Notes: a model not told the origin generated them from the letters alone. A stretch of DNA of 64,000 nucleotides from Nonomuraea rubra (GCF_014207985.1 NZ_JACHMI010000001.1:6121001-6185000), one strand, 5' to 3'. Counted from the stretch's first letter, positions 14,139 to 22,664 are shown. Numbers and translations are program-made.

Positions 14139-15125
14139 TCAGGGCGAGGGGCGGGACGGCGCTCCGTAGCGGGTCGCGATGGCGGTGGCGCGGTCACGCA
14201 GGGAGTCGCGCAACCACTGCGGGGCCAGGGCTTCCGCGCTCGTGCCGAGCTGCCACAGCGCCCACTCGGCGTGTCGCGAATCCTGGAAGGTCACCTCCAG
14301 CCGCAGCCAGCCGTCCGGGTCGGTCTCCTCGGCGAGGACGGCCAGCGCGGTGCCCACCAGGTCCTCCCGCCGCACCGGGTTCAGCCGTACCAGCGCGGCG
14401 ACCTGGTCGCCGCCCGTCCGGAACCGCGTGCTGCGTTCCTGCCACGCCCGGTCCAGATCGACCCGGTCGGGTCGCTGTGCGGGTTCGGGCAGTTCCTCGG
14501 CGGCCAGGATCCGCGACAGCCGGTACGTACGGTCCGCGCCGGACCTGGTGGCCAGCAGGTAGCCCCGGTCGCGTACGGTGACCAGGCCGATCGGGTCGAC
14601 CGTGCGCCACTGCGGGCTCTGGCCCGCGGCCGCGTAGTGGATGCGCAGCTTGTGCCCGGCGAACACCGCGCGCAGGACCTCGGCCACGACGTCGTCCGGC
14701 ACCTCCTCGTCGATCAGCCGCCGCGAGAGGAGGTCGGTCTCCGGGTCGATGAGCAGCCGCTCGGCCGCGCCCGCCGCGGTGTGCCGGTAACTCTCGGGCA
14801 GCGCGTCGACCACCTTGAGCATCGCCGAAGCGAGCGCCGAGCCCAGCCCGAACGCCTGCGCGCCCCTCCTCGATCCGGCGACCAGCAGGGCCAGCGCCTC
14901 GTCATGATTCAGCCCGGTGAGCTCGGTCCGGAAACCCGGCAACAACGCGAAACCGCCGTGCCGGCCGCGTTCGGCGTAGACCGGGACGCCCGCGGCGGAC
15001 AGCGCCTCGATGTCGCGCAGCACCGTGCGGGTGGACACCTCCAGCTCGCGGGCCAGCGCCGTCGCGGACAGCCTGCCGTGCTGCCGCAGCAGCAACACCA
15101 GGGAGACCAGCCGGTCGGCACGCAC
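14139..15125 (-). CDS. WYL-domain transcriptional regulator (YafY-like)
   Basis: DeoR-type winged helix at the N-terminus (VRADRLVSLVLLLRQHGRLS, ATALARELEVSTRTVLRDIE; about 1-60), then a WYL domain (about 135-215; LRIHYAAAG, RTVDPIGLVTVRDRGYLLA, YRLSRI) and a WCX extension. WYL proteins bind nucleic acids or nucleotides and control stress or metabolic genes. I use the GTG at 15125; an upstream GTG at 15149 lies inside a palindrome. It is divergent from a RidA gene, a common pairing, and likely controls both. Confidence 0.88.
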   Translation of the reverse strand: MRADRLVSLVLLLRQHGRLSATALARELEVSTRTVLRDIEALSAAGVPVYAERGRHGGFALLPGFRTELTGLNHDEALALLVAGSRRGAQAFGLGSALASAMLKVVDALPESYRHTAAGAAERLLIDPETDLLSRRLIDEEVPDDVVAEVLRAVFAGHKLRIHYAAAGQSPQWRTVDPIGLVTVRDRGYLLATRSGADRTYRLSRILAAEELPEPAQRPDRVDLDRAWQERSTRFRTGGDQVAALVRLNPVRREDLVGTALAVLAEETDPDGWLRLEVTFQDSRHAEWALWQLGTSAEALAPQWLRDSLRDRATAIATRYGAPSRPSP

Positions 15126-15144
15126 GCGAAGGACTGTACCGAAA

Positions 15145-15163
15145 TACACGACACAGGATGTCG
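15145..15163. promoter_or_regulatory. Operator between WYL and RidA genes
   Basis: CACGACA-N5-TGTCGTG is a perfect 7-base-arm palindrome in the intergenic gap. It overlaps the upstream edge of the WYL gene and is about 90 bp before the RidA start. Likely bound by the WYL regulator. Confidence 0.6.
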
Positions 15164-15253
15164 TGATTGGCTGGGAGGCTCTTCGACGTCACGATCGGCG
15201 GCGGCCACCCGCCGCCGATGAGTCTGTCTGTCGACGAACGGAAATGAGCTGAT

Positions 15254-15655
15254 ATGGCAATGGAGCGAACGGCGGTCAACCCGTGGGCGTGGTCGGTGGA
15301 GCTCGGGTACAACCAGGGTGAGGTCGTCTCCGGGCACACCCGGACCCTGTACTGCTCCGGGCAGACCGCGATGAGCGCCGACGGCAAGCCCCAGCACGCC
15401 GGCGACATGGCCGCGCAGCTGGCGCTGAGCCTGGACAACCTGGAGGCCGTGCTCGGCGAGGCCGGCATGTCACTGGCGAACCTCGTCCGGCTCAACGTCT
15501 ACGCCACCGACGTGGATCGGCTCTTCGAGCACTACGGGGTGCTGGCGGCGCGGTTGGGGGCCGCCGGGGTGGCGCCGTCCACCACGATGCTCGGGGTGAC
15601 GCGGCTGGCAATCCCCGACCTGATGGTGGAGCTGGAAGGCACCGCCGTGGCGTGA
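15254..15655 (+). CDS. RidA family enamine/imine deaminase
   Basis: A 133-residue YjgF/YER057c/UK114 protein. RidA proteins hydrolyse reactive 2-aminoacrylate-type enamines made by PLP enzymes, acting as cytosolic trimers. Visible signatures are RTLYCSGQTAMSADGKPQHA (about 30-49), LDNLEAVLGEAGMSLANLVRL (in part), and the C-terminal VAPSTTMLGVTRLAIPDLMVE. The conserved Arg of the catalytic R-x-A motif is not obvious, because the segment reads TTMLGVTRLA rather than an R-containing motif, so it may belong to a Rid subfamily other than classical RidA. It has a WYL regulator divergent to it. Confidence 0.85.
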   Translation: MAMERTAVNPWAWSVELGYNQGEVVSGHTRTLYCSGQTAMSADGKPQHAGDMAAQLALSLDNLEAVLGEAGMSLANLVRLNVYATDVDRLFEHYGVLAARLGAAGVAPSTTMLGVTRLAIPDLMVELEGTAVA

Positions 15656-15743
15656 TGCGGCCCCGCCGCCTCCGGCAGGGATGCCGGGGGCGGCATGCCG
15701 TTGATCGGGCACGCGGGCCAGCCCTCCGACCGAACCCCTGCCC

Positions 15744-15773
15744 GGCACGCGGGCCAGCCCTTCGGCTGGGCCT
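15744..15773. terminator. Hairpin between convergent RidA and MarR genes
   Basis: CCAGCC-CTTC-GGCTGG (15754-15769) forms a small stable stem between two convergent stop codons. It sits inside the second copy of an 18-base direct repeat (15708-15725 and 15744-15761, GGCACGCGGGCCAGCCCT). No U-tract is present. A bidirectional terminator is the simplest reading. Confidence 0.4.
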
Positions 15774-15775
15774 CC

Positions 15776-16246
15776 TTACCCGGCGCCTGGGACGGCCCCT
15801 CGCAAGCGCTCCGCGTGCTCCTGCTGATTCTTCAGCGCCAGCGACAGAAACCTCTCGATCACGGCCAGCTCGGCCAGGCTGAACCTCCCCAGCTCGACCT
15901 GCGCATCCGCCAGCACGGGCCCCCAGATCTCCGCGCTCATCCGCTCCGCACGCTCGGTCAGCCGGACGAGGACACGCCGGCGGTCCGCGGCATCGCGGCG
16001 CCGCTCGGCCAGCCCCGCCCGCTCCAGCCGATCGATCACCGTGGTCATCGCGCCCCCGGTGAGCCCGGCCGCGGTCGCCAGCTCACTCGCCGTCAGCGGC
16101 CCATGCGTGCTCAACCGGCTCAGACAGCGCAGATCCGTCCGGTTGATGGCCAGGCGCCGCGCGGCCCGCTCATCCAGCACATCGGTGGCGTCCTGCAGAT
16201 CCTGCACGGCCTTGGTCACGGCATCGATCAAGCTTTGCTTTGACAA
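15776..16246 (-). CDS. MarR family transcriptional regulator
   Basis: A 156-residue MarR winged-helix repressor. The recognition region is ASELATAAGLTGGAMTTVID (about 52-71), followed by the wing RRRDAADRRRVLVRLT. It is divergent from a GNAT gene. Three alternating CTAA/TTAG half-sites, matching typical MarR boxes, lie within 20 bp of its start. It probably represses itself and the acetyltransferase in response to a small aromatic or antibiotic-like ligand, which is not identified. Confidence 0.92.
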   Translation of the reverse strand: MSKQSLIDAVTKAVQDLQDATDVLDERAARRLAINRTDLRCLSRLSTHGPLTASELATAAGLTGGAMTTVIDRLERAGLAERRRDAADRRRVLVRLTERAERMSAEIWGPVLADAQVELGRFSLAELAVIERFLSLALKNQQEHAERLRGAVPGAG

Positions 16247-16247
16247 T

Positions 16248-16266
16248 CTAATCCTTAGAAAACTAA
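16248..16266. promoter_or_regulatory. Phased MarR half-sites
   Basis: TCTAA-TCC-TTAGA (16248-16260) is a perfect palindrome. A further CTAA at 16263-16266 pairs with the central TTAG across three A bases. Half-sites repeat every 7 bases between the divergent MarR and GNAT start codons. Confidence 0.6.
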
Positions 16267-16305
16267 AGTTTCTGCCGCCAGCATCCTACTCCCCGGGAGA
16301 CGAGC

Positions 16306-16851
16306 ATGTCGGACGACCAGCACCTCACCCTGCGCCCGGCCACGACACGGGACGTCCCCGCCCTGCTCGCACTCATGGACGCCATCCTCACCTGGCTCGT
16401 CGCCCGAGGCCGCACGGAGCAGTGGGGCACGGTGCCGTTCTCCCGCCTCCCCGGCTTCCCCGAGCTTTTCACGGGCTGGACGTCCCAGGGCGCCATCACC
16501 ACGGCCGAACGAGGCGGCACCTGCGTGGGCCTCCTGGCCCTGGCTCCCGCACCCCCGCCGTACATCCCACCGGGGCTGATCCCCGGCGGAGCGGTGTTCA
16601 TCCACACCATCATGTCCGCCCGCGGCCCCGCCGGGCATGGAGTAGGCCACGCCCTCCTGGAGGAAGCCGCCCGCCGAGCCGGCGCACAAGGAGCACCGGC
16701 CCTGGCCCTGGACCACTGGGCCGGAAGCGCCGAGCTGGACCAGATCTACGACAAGCACGGCTTCGTCAAGACCGGCGAGTACGAGGACGACCAGGACGGC
16801 GGGCCCGCCAAACTCAACACCGTACGAGTCCGCCACCTCTTACCCCACTGA
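16306..16851 (+). CDS. GNAT family N-acetyltransferase
   Basis: A 181-residue acetyltransferase. Motif A is MSARGPAGHGVGHALLEEAA (about 104-123); the C-terminal DQIYDKHGFVKTGEYED is the usual motif B with the catalytic-type tyrosine. GGGAG precedes the ATG by 6 bases. It lies under the MarR operator and is probably induced together with it. The N-terminal LTWLVARGRTEQWGT resembles acetyltransferases acting on free amines. Substrate unknown. Confidence 0.9.
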   Translation: MSDDQHLTLRPATTRDVPALLALMDAILTWLVARGRTEQWGTVPFSRLPGFPELFTGWTSQGAITTAERGGTCVGLLALAPAPPPYIPPGLIPGGAVFIHTIMSARGPAGHGVGHALLEEAARRAGAQGAPALALDHWAGSAELDQIYDKHGFVKTGEYEDDQDGGPAKLNTVRVRHLLPH

Positions 16852-16879
16852 GGCCCCGTTCGCGCCGGCCAAGGGCGGA

Positions 16880-17281
16880 CTAAGGCCGGAAGAAGCCAGT
16901 GAGCACGGGGGCGAGGGCCTTGGCGTTGACCGTGTGCTCGCGTACGTCGACGATGCGGCGTTCGGCGCGGGTGACACACGCGACGATCGCATCGGCGGCC
17001 TGGCTGAAGAAGTCGCTCTGCAGCCCCGCCATGTGCGGGTCGATGCCCGCTCCCGTGAGCACCAGCGTCGGCTGGCTGATCGCCGCGAACCGGGTGGCGG
17101 GTGGAGGCCCGTCGCCCAGGCATGCGGCGTCGTACGCCAACGTGTGCGCGAGTTCCAGCAGCGGCGGCCACATCGGCGAGCCCTCCGCTGCGGCGATGTC
17201 CTGCTCCGAAGCGCCCGCCAGCCGCATGAACAGCCTCAGCGCCTCCTCGCGCCGCCCGCCGGCGGCCCGAGCGGACGGCAT
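16880..17281 (-). pseudogene. Alpha/beta hydrolase, C-terminal fragment
   Basis: Only the C-terminal half of an α/β-hydrolase remains: EEALRLFMRLAGASEQDIAA, MWPPLLELAHTLAYDAACLG and TRFAAISQPTLVLTGAGIDP are the lid helix and the strand before the acid residue. The nucleophile elbow (GxSxG) that should lie upstream is missing. The coding sequence stops being homologous at about 17275-17283, exactly where a second truncated gene on the opposite strand begins. A deletion that removed the 5' halves of both divergent genes explains this. Confidence 0.75.
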
Positions 17282-17518
17282 CGCTACCAGCTACGCCTGG
17301 GGCAGGACGCCTTTCACGCCGAGGTCCGCGATGGGCGGTTGCGCATCGAGCGAGGCGAGATCCACGACGCGGTGGCCACCATCACCTGTGATGTGGGCAT
17401 CCTGCAAGGCCTGGTGTTCGCCAGGCGTGATCTCAGCGACGCCATGCGGGCGGGAGAGGCCGTCGTCCTCGGCGACGCTGCCGCCCTGCAGCGGTTCCTT
17501 CGGTCCTTCGAGCCCTGA
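17282..17518 (+). pseudogene. HxlR-SCP2 regulator, C-terminal fragment
   Basis: The reading frame encodes RYQLRLGQDAFHAEVRDGRL and then ARRDLSDAMRAGEAVVLGD, ending RFLRSFEP at a TGA. This matches the SCP2-like C-terminal domain of a group of HxlR-type winged-helix regulators. The DNA-binding N-terminus is gone. It abuts the hydrolase fragment head-to-head, consistent with loss of a shared divergent promoter region. Confidence 0.65.
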
Positions 17519-17576
17519 CGGCCCGACGCTCGGGTAGCTGCGATGGACCCCAAAGTGGAGCGTTGTCGCAGGTGGG

Positions 17577-17861
17577 GTGTCGCTTTGGCGGAAACGGGGG
17601 GCCGCGCACTGCGGCCGGCCGATGAGATGCCCGCATGCCGTTTTCAAGCGCCTCACGATCGAGGAAGCCCGCACGCTCAGCCGAGACGAGCTGATGCCGC
17701 GGATCGACGCGGAGATGTCGTACTGGGTGCGCAAGCCTTCTGGGGTTCGACCCCGAGGATTCGAGGAGTTCCAGGCGATCATGCGTGCGGCGGTGGATCC
17801 CGGCAAGGCGCTCTCGGAGACGCGGGCGCTCGTGGAAGGCCGCCCCATGGATTCCCGGTAA
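17577..17861 (+). CDS. Hypothetical protein
   Basis: A 94-codon frame whose second half looks like a real small acidic protein: RLTIEEARTLSRDELMPRID, AEMSYWVRKPSGV, FEEFQAIMRAAVDPGKALSE. The first 25 residues are Arg/Cys-rich and look non-coding, and no ribosome-binding site precedes the ATG at 17577, so the true start was probably lost. I do not recognise the family. It lies in the decayed zone and may itself be a fragment. Confidence 0.4.
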   Translation: MSLWRKRGAAHCGRPMRCPHAVFKRLTIEEARTLSRDELMPRIDAEMSYWVRKPSGVRPRGFEEFQAIMRAAVDPGKALSETRALVEGRPMDSR

Positions 17862-17962
17862 CAATGGCGGAAATCCAACGAAGCAGCTTCTGACTTGTGT
17901 TGATGGCCTCCCGATCGGCCTGGTGCGATGAGGTCTAGCTGCAGACGGCGATTCGGGTCACG

Positions 17963-18239
17963 GTGGAGACCGTGAAACCTGTCTCTGTAGTGGTGACCCC
18001 GGTCGGCGTGGCGCTGGTAGCGGGGATCGTCTGGGTACTGGGCCCGGGGGCGCGCTGGGTGCTGGAGCACGTTGACGGGGCGGCGATCGGCGGCCCGGCC
18101 GGGCCGGCCGACAAGGACCTGGCGGCGGGAGTCGCTCGGCGTGCTCCGCGAGGCCCGCCTCCTGACCGCCGCCGAGGTCGCGGCCTACCTCGCCCAGCCT
18201 GTCCCGGACACCCCGGAGACGATCAGGAACCGACTCTGA
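17963..18239 (+). pseudogene. Small membrane protein, frameshifted
   Basis: The first frame encodes one transmembrane helix (VVVTPVGVALVAGIVWVLGP) followed by HVDGAAIGGPAGPADKDLA. Around 18120 the sensible reading moves to another frame: ESLGVLREARLLTAAEVAAY ending IRNRL at TGA 18237-18239. The second part has good amphipathic character, while the first frame turns into Pro/Arg-rich non-protein. A single frameshift would restore one protein of about 90 residues. Function unknown. Confidence 0.4.
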
Positions 18240-18243
18240 GCCC

Positions 18244-20001
18244 TCACCGGTAGGCCGACGCCTGGAGGTCGTACAGGTGGGCGTAACGGCCGCCGAGGGC
18301 GACGAGTTCGGCGTGCGTGCCGCACTCGATGATCCGCCCGCCGTCGAGGACGACGATCAGGTCGGCCATCCTGATGGTGGCGAACCGGTGCGAGACCAGC
18401 AGCGTGATCCCGCCGGTCGCCTCCTGCCACTGCCGGGCCGCCTGCGCGTACCGCTGGTAGACCTCGTACTCGGCGGCGGCGTCCAGCGCGGCGGTTGGCT
18501 CGTCGAGCACGGCCAGCAGCGGCGTGCCGCGCATGAACGCCCGCGACAGCGCGATCTTCTGCCACTGCCCGCCTGACAGCTCGACGCCGTCGCCGAGCGC
18601 CTTGCCCAGGCGGGTCTCGCCGCCCTCGGGCAGGCGGGCGAAGACCTGGGCGGCGCCGCCTTTCTCCGCGGCCTCCCCGATCTGGTCGATCCTGGGCAGG
18701 TCGCCCACGCCGACGGCCTCGCGGGCCAGGAACGGGAACCGGCTGAAGTCCTGGAACGCCGAGGTCACGCGTTCCCGCCAGGCCTCGGAGTCGAGCTCGC
18801 CGAGAGGTGTCCCGTCCACGGTGAGGGTGCCGGCGACCGGCCGGTGGAACCCGCACAGCAGCTTGACCAGCGTCGTCTTCCCGCTCCCGTGGTCGCCGAC
18901 GAGCGCCACCGTGGCGCCGGCCGGCAGGTGCAGGTCGATGGCGCGCAGGACGGGCGGCCCGCCGTAGGAGAAGTCCACGCCGGTCAGGGTGATGCCGTCG
19001 CTCAACCGGTCCGGCGGGGCCAGCGTGCCGCCGCTGCTCGCGGCGTGCAGGTCGCGCAGCCACAGGTAGTCGCCGGTCATCGTCAGGCCGCGGGCGGTGC
19101 GGGTGAGCGCCTGGCTGAGCAGGTCGAGCTGGCCCCTGATCTGGCCGCCGAGCGTGGCCACCAGCAGCAGCGCGCCGGGGGTGACCGTGCCGGACAGCGC
19201 CAGGCGGGCGGTGAGCAGCAGCGCGCCGAGGAAGGCGGCCACGAAGACGAGAGAGCCGATCAGGGTGAGGGCGCCGACGGCGAGCGTGGCGCGCCCGAGG
19301 ATGGCGGCGCGTTCGTCGCGCAGGCGGCGCGCGATGCCGGCGGCGTACCCGCCGGAGGCGCCGAGCCGCAGCTCCTTGGCCGAGTTCGCCTCGGTGATCA
19401 GCGTGAACAGGTGCTGCTCGGCCCGGTTGCGCTCGGTGGTCGCGGCACTGGCGGCCTCCATCCTGCGCGAGGTCGTCCGTGTGAGCAGGATCGACGGCAC
19501 CGCGAACAGCGGCAGCGCGAGCAGCACGGGATGCACCCTGGCCAGCAGGACCGTGGTGATGACCAGCCAGAGCCCGCTCTGGGCCACGCTCAGGCAGTTC
19601 AGCCCGAAGGAGACGGTGCGCGGGCCGAGGCCGCGGATCTGCTCGATGCGGCGCAATGACTCGGTGTCCTCCAGGTGCGCGGTGGTCGGCAGGGTCGCGC
19701 ACCATCGCATGGTCCGCCGCCCCAGCACCGTGCCGACCTCGTTGGCCACCAGGCCGGTCTGCACCTGGACGACGCGGCTGCCTGCCAGGGCGAACGCGCC
19801 GGCCGTTGCGGCACAGATCGCCCCGCCCACGATGGTCGGCCGGTCCCCTGTGAGCACGCCGTCCACGATCCACTGCAGGCCAAGCGCGGTCAGCCCGGGC
19901 GTGACCGCGCCCAGCGGGGTCAGGACGAGCAGCAGCCACGTGCGGCCGGGCTGGTGGCGCAGGCACTCGCCCAGCAGGGTGCGGAGCTCGGTGAACCTCA
20001 T
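18244..20001 (-). CDS. ABC exporter half-transporter (fused TMD-NBD), subunit B
   Basis: A 585-residue half-transporter: six-helix membrane domain (about 20-310), nucleotide-binding domain (about 345-585). Walker A is GDHGSGKTTLVKL, the signature is LSGGQWQKIALSRA, Walker B is LLAVLDEPTAALD and the H-loop is LLVSHRFATIR. The QWQK form of the signature is common in actinobacterial peptide (RiPP-type) exporters. Its start overlaps the stop of the upstream half-transporter by four bases, so the two form a heterodimer. No precursor peptide or modifying enzyme is next to it, so the cargo is unknown. Confidence 0.9.
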   Translation of the reverse strand: MRFTELRTLLGECLRHQPGRTWLLLVLTPLGAVTPGLTALGLQWIVDGVLTGDRPTIVGGAICAATAGAFALAGSRVVQVQTGLVANEVGTVLGRRTMRWCATLPTTAHLEDTESLRRIEQIRGLGPRTVSFGLNCLSVAQSGLWLVITTVLLARVHPVLLALPLFAVPSILLTRTTSRRMEAASAATTERNRAEQHLFTLITEANSAKELRLGASGGYAAGIARRLRDERAAILGRATLAVGALTLIGSLVFVAAFLGALLLTARLALSGTVTPGALLLVATLGGQIRGQLDLLSQALTRTARGLTMTGDYLWLRDLHAASSGGTLAPPDRLSDGITLTGVDFSYGGPPVLRAIDLHLPAGATVALVGDHGSGKTTLVKLLCGFHRPVAGTLTVDGTPLGELDSEAWRERVTSAFQDFSRFPFLAREAVGVGDLPRIDQIGEAAEKGGAAQVFARLPEGGETRLGKALGDGVELSGGQWQKIALSRAFMRGTPLLAVLDEPTAALDAAAEYEVYQRYAQAARQWQEATGGITLLVSHRFATIRMADLIVVLDGGRIIECGTHAELVALGGRYAHLYDLQASAYR

Positions 20002-21716
20002 GTGCTCTCCTTGAACTGCCGGGCCTGGAGGTCGAACATCCGGGCGTACTCCCCGCTAGCAGCGAGCAGCTCGTCGTGCGTGCCCTCCTCGGTGATCCGG
20101 CCGCCGGACAGCACCACGATCCGGTCCGCCCGGCGCACGGTGGAGAACCGGTGGGAGATCAGCACGACGGCCGCCCGCCCGCGCACCTGACGGATGCGGT
20201 CGAAGGCGTCCAGCTCGGCCTCGATGTCAAGGTTGGCGGTGGGCTCGTCCAGGACGAGCAGCCGCGCGCCGCACGCGGCCGCCAGCGCCGCCCGGGCCAG
20301 CGCGATCTTCTGCCACTGGCCGCCGGACAGGTCGCCGCCGCCGTCGTACTTGGGCGAGAGCACCGTCTCCCAGCCCCTGGGCAGCCGCTCGATCAGCTCC
20401 GTCGCGCCCACCGCGAGGGCCGCCGCCTCGACCTGCTCCCGCGTCGCCTCCGGCGCGGCGATCCTGACGTTGTCGTACGCGCTCAGCTCGTACCGGTTGA
20501 AGTCCTGGTAGACGGCGTACGCCGACGGCTCGATGACGACGGTGCCGCCGTCCGGGCGGTACTGGCCGGTGAGCAGCTTTGCCAGCGTGGTCTTGCCCGC
20601 GCCGTTCACGCCCACGACCGCGATCACCTCGCCCCGTCGGAGGGTCAGCGTGACGCCCTCCAGCACGGGCGCCTGCCCGTACCCGAACCGCACGTCCCTG
20701 AGGGCGACCTCGCCCGTGCCGTCCGGTGCGGGCGGCGGCTCCAGGCCGGGGGCGAGGGCGCGGATGCGGGTGACGGCGTCTATGGCGGGCGCCGCGGCCT
20801 CGGCCATGTCCTGGTCCTGGCTCGACATGGAGATGACGAACATGGCGGAGACCGCGCCGATCACGGCGGCGATCCGGCCGACCGACACCTCGCCGGAAGA
20901 GGCCACCGCCACGTACACCACAGACGCGGTGACCGCCCAGCCGAGGAAGACCGACAGCTCCCGGCGGAGCAGGGCGAGCCGCGCGCCGGTGACCTGGCGG
21001 ACGGCGTCGGCGATGTTCTCCTCCGCGTGCCGCTCCAGCCAGCCGGTCAGCCCGAAGATCCGGACCTCTTTGGCATCCCGGCTGTCGGACAGCATGTCCG
21101 ACCATGCGCGCCCGCGCAGGGCGGCCGGCATGGTGCCCGACACCACGGCGAAGAACTCCCGCCACCTGCGTGCCCGCAAGCGGCCGAGCAGCAGCGCCAC
21201 CGCGGCCGTGGCCGGACCCCACCACCACACCACGGAGGAGAGCACCAGCATCGCCGTCACCAGCCCCGCCATGGTCAGCCCGGCCCTGAACCGGCCCACC
21301 GCAGCGGCGCCGATGCCCTCGTCGGTCCAGGTCAGCAGCGGCGACCGCATGGTGGTCAGCTCGTCCTGGAGCACCGCGTCCTCCACCCGGTCCAGGGTCG
21401 GCAAGGCGAGCACGCGGGCGGTCAGCTCCTCACGGACCGCCGCGTCGATCCGCCGCCCCGCCCGCTCGGCGAGCGGCCGGCTCGTCGCACGAAGCACGTT
21501 GCCGATGACCAGCAGCGCACCAAGCAGCGCCAGCATCGTCCCCATCCCGGCTGGACCCTGGCCTGCCGCGCCCTGTGCCAGGCGGCCCACCAGCTCTCCC
21601 GTCACCAGGGCCACCGCGGTGGGCTCCACCAGGAGGAACAGTTCGAGCAGGGTCAGGGCCGCCAGGTGCGGCCAGCCGGCCAGCGCGAGGAAGCCGCCGC
21701 TGCGTGGTAAGCGCAT
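19998..21716 (-). CDS. ABC exporter half-transporter (fused TMD-NBD), subunit A
   Basis: A 572-residue half-transporter with a six-helix membrane domain (about 15-310) and NBD (about 335-572): Walker A VGVNGAGKTTLAKL, signature LSGGQWQKIALARA, Walker B LLVLDEPTANLD, H-loop LISHRFSTVR. Both ATP sites of the pair look catalytically complete. The start ATG at 21716 is in an open frame that runs upstream into a fragment of an unrelated gene, so the original promoter may have been altered. The last 53 bases of its NBD coding region recur inverted at 22944-22996. Confidence 0.9.
   Translation of the reverse strand: MRLPRSGGFLALAGWPHLAALTLLELFLLVEPTAVALVTGELVGRLAQGAAGQGPAGMGTMLALLGALLVIGNVLRATSRPLAERAGRRIDAAVREELTARVLALPTLDRVEDAVLQDELTTMRSPLLTWTDEGIGAAAVGRFRAGLTMAGLVTAMLVLSSVVWWWGPATAAVALLLGRLRARRWREFFAVVSGTMPAALRGRAWSDMLSDSRDAKEVRIFGLTGWLERHAEENIADAVRQVTGARLALLRRELSVFLGWAVTASVVYVAVASSGEVSVGRIAAVIGAVSAMFVISMSSQDQDMAEAAAPAIDAVTRIRALAPGLEPPPAPDGTGEVALRDVRFGYGQAPVLEGVTLTLRRGEVIAVVGVNGAGKTTLAKLLTGQYRPDGGTVVIEPSAYAVYQDFNRYELSAYDNVRIAAPEATREQVEAAALAVGATELIERLPRGWETVLSPKYDGGGDLSGGQWQKIALARAALAAACGARLLVLDEPTANLDIEAELDAFDRIRQVRGRAAVVLISHRFSTVRRADRIVVLSGGRITEEGTHDELLAASGEYARMFDLQARQFKEST
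20059..20111 (-). repeat. 53-bp segment duplicated at 22944-22996 (inverted)
   Basis: The minus-strand sequence from CTGTCCGGCGGCCGG to ...CTGCTCGCTGC, inside the NBD 3' end of ABC subunit A, is identical over 53 bases to plus-strand 22944-22996. The flanking bases differ at both ends. Confidence 0.9.
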
Positions 21717-21746
21717 TCCCCGCAGCCTACCGGCAAGATCAGGGGC

Positions 21747-21838
21747 CTGGCCGTAGACGTCAAACTCCCACAGCGAGTGGCCATGGGCGAAGCCGCGCTG
21801 GGTGAGGTGCAGCCGGGCGTAGCGGGCGGAAGCGTTCA
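21747..21838 (-). pseudogene. F5/8 type C (CBM32-like) domain fragment
   Basis: Reading into the ABC subunit A frame from upstream gives ARYARLHLTQRGFAHGHSLW then EFDVYG. This is the C-terminal signature of discoidin/F5-8-type-C carbohydrate-binding modules (R-Y-V-R...G-Y-S-L-W-E-F-x-V-Y-G) of secreted glycosidases. Only about 30 residues remain. There is no stop codon between it and the ABC start at 21716. It is a remnant, not a functional gene. Confidence 0.6.
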
Positions 21839-21929
21839 GTGCCGATCTCGTCGAACCCGCCCCTCACCCGCAAAGGTGGTGGTGTTGGGAGAAGACGTCA
21901 ATCAGCGGCAGGCCCACCGCTCGGAACGA

Positions 21930-22270
21930 ACGAGGGTGCGAGCAGGTGGTCCTGCTGGCGTGCGGCATGGATGCTCCGCGCGTTCAGGCTCGCCTGGCCG
22001 CCCGGCACCAAGGTCTTCGAGCTGGACTTCGCCGACGTGCTCGCATTCAAGGCAGCCGTGCTCGACGGCAGCGGCGCGACCGCCGCGTGCCACCGCGTCG
22101 AGGTCGCCACCGACCTGCGCCAGGACTGGCCGCGCGCGCTGGCGGAGTCCGGCTTCAACCCGGGGCTGCCGGCCGCCTGGCTGGCCGAGGGCATCCCCCC
22201 GCGTTCGATCCCACCCGCGCCGACGCCGGCCGGGGCTGGCTGGCCACGGCACACCTCCCGAAACCTCGCT
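21930..22270 (+). pseudogene. SAM-dependent (leucine carboxyl) methyltransferase-like fragment
   Basis: QVVLLACGMDA in one frame (from 21943) continues as RAFRLAWPPGTKVFELDFAD, then VEVATDLRQDWPRALAESGF and AAWLAEG in another. This matches the TIGR00027/PpmR-like class I methyltransferase family, where the sequence reads GMDARAFRL. One extra base at about 21973-21976 causes the frameshift. The N-terminus and the C-terminal third are missing. Clear pseudogene. Confidence 0.7.
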
Positions 22271-22356
22271 AAGAGGCCCCTCGACGTGCTGGCCATCGAG
22301 ACCGAGTCCGCCCCTTGCGTCAACACCACCTGCCGCGTTCAGGCCCATCGCGCATC
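22271..22356. other. Gap between methyltransferase and transposase fragments
   Basis: No coding homology, repeat or hairpin could be recognised here. It is probably a decayed junction. Confidence 0.5.
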
Positions 22357-22638
22357 TCAAGCACGGCCCTGATCTTCGGACTGGCCCGACGCCGGTTCTC
22401 CGCCGAGGGGCAGCCGCTTGGCGACGTCCAGCCGTACCTCGCCGTAGGGCTGGACGTGCTGCCAGAACAGCGGGGTCAGCCCGCGCCGGTCGGCGGGCTT
22501 GAGCAACTGGGCCCATGTGAGGTCGGCGAGGATGTCCTGGAGCATCAGGGTGTTGATGTACACGAGCGCGGCCTGCAGGATGCGCGGGCACAAGACGCTC
22601 ATCTCCAGCTCCTCGCGCCGGTTGGTGGCGATGCCGCC
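22357..22638 (-). pseudogene. Tn3-family transposase, C-terminal fragment
   Basis: GGIATNRREELEMSVLCPRI, ALVYINTLMLQDILADLTWA and LLKPADRRGLTPLFWQHVQP followed by YGEVRLD match the end of Tn3 TnpA transposases. About 90 of the roughly 1000 residues remain, followed by a short unrelated tail. The 5' side runs into an inverted repeat at 22665-22696. Confidence 0.8.
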
Positions 22639-22664
22639 CGGCCGACCTCCAGCATGGCATGGTA

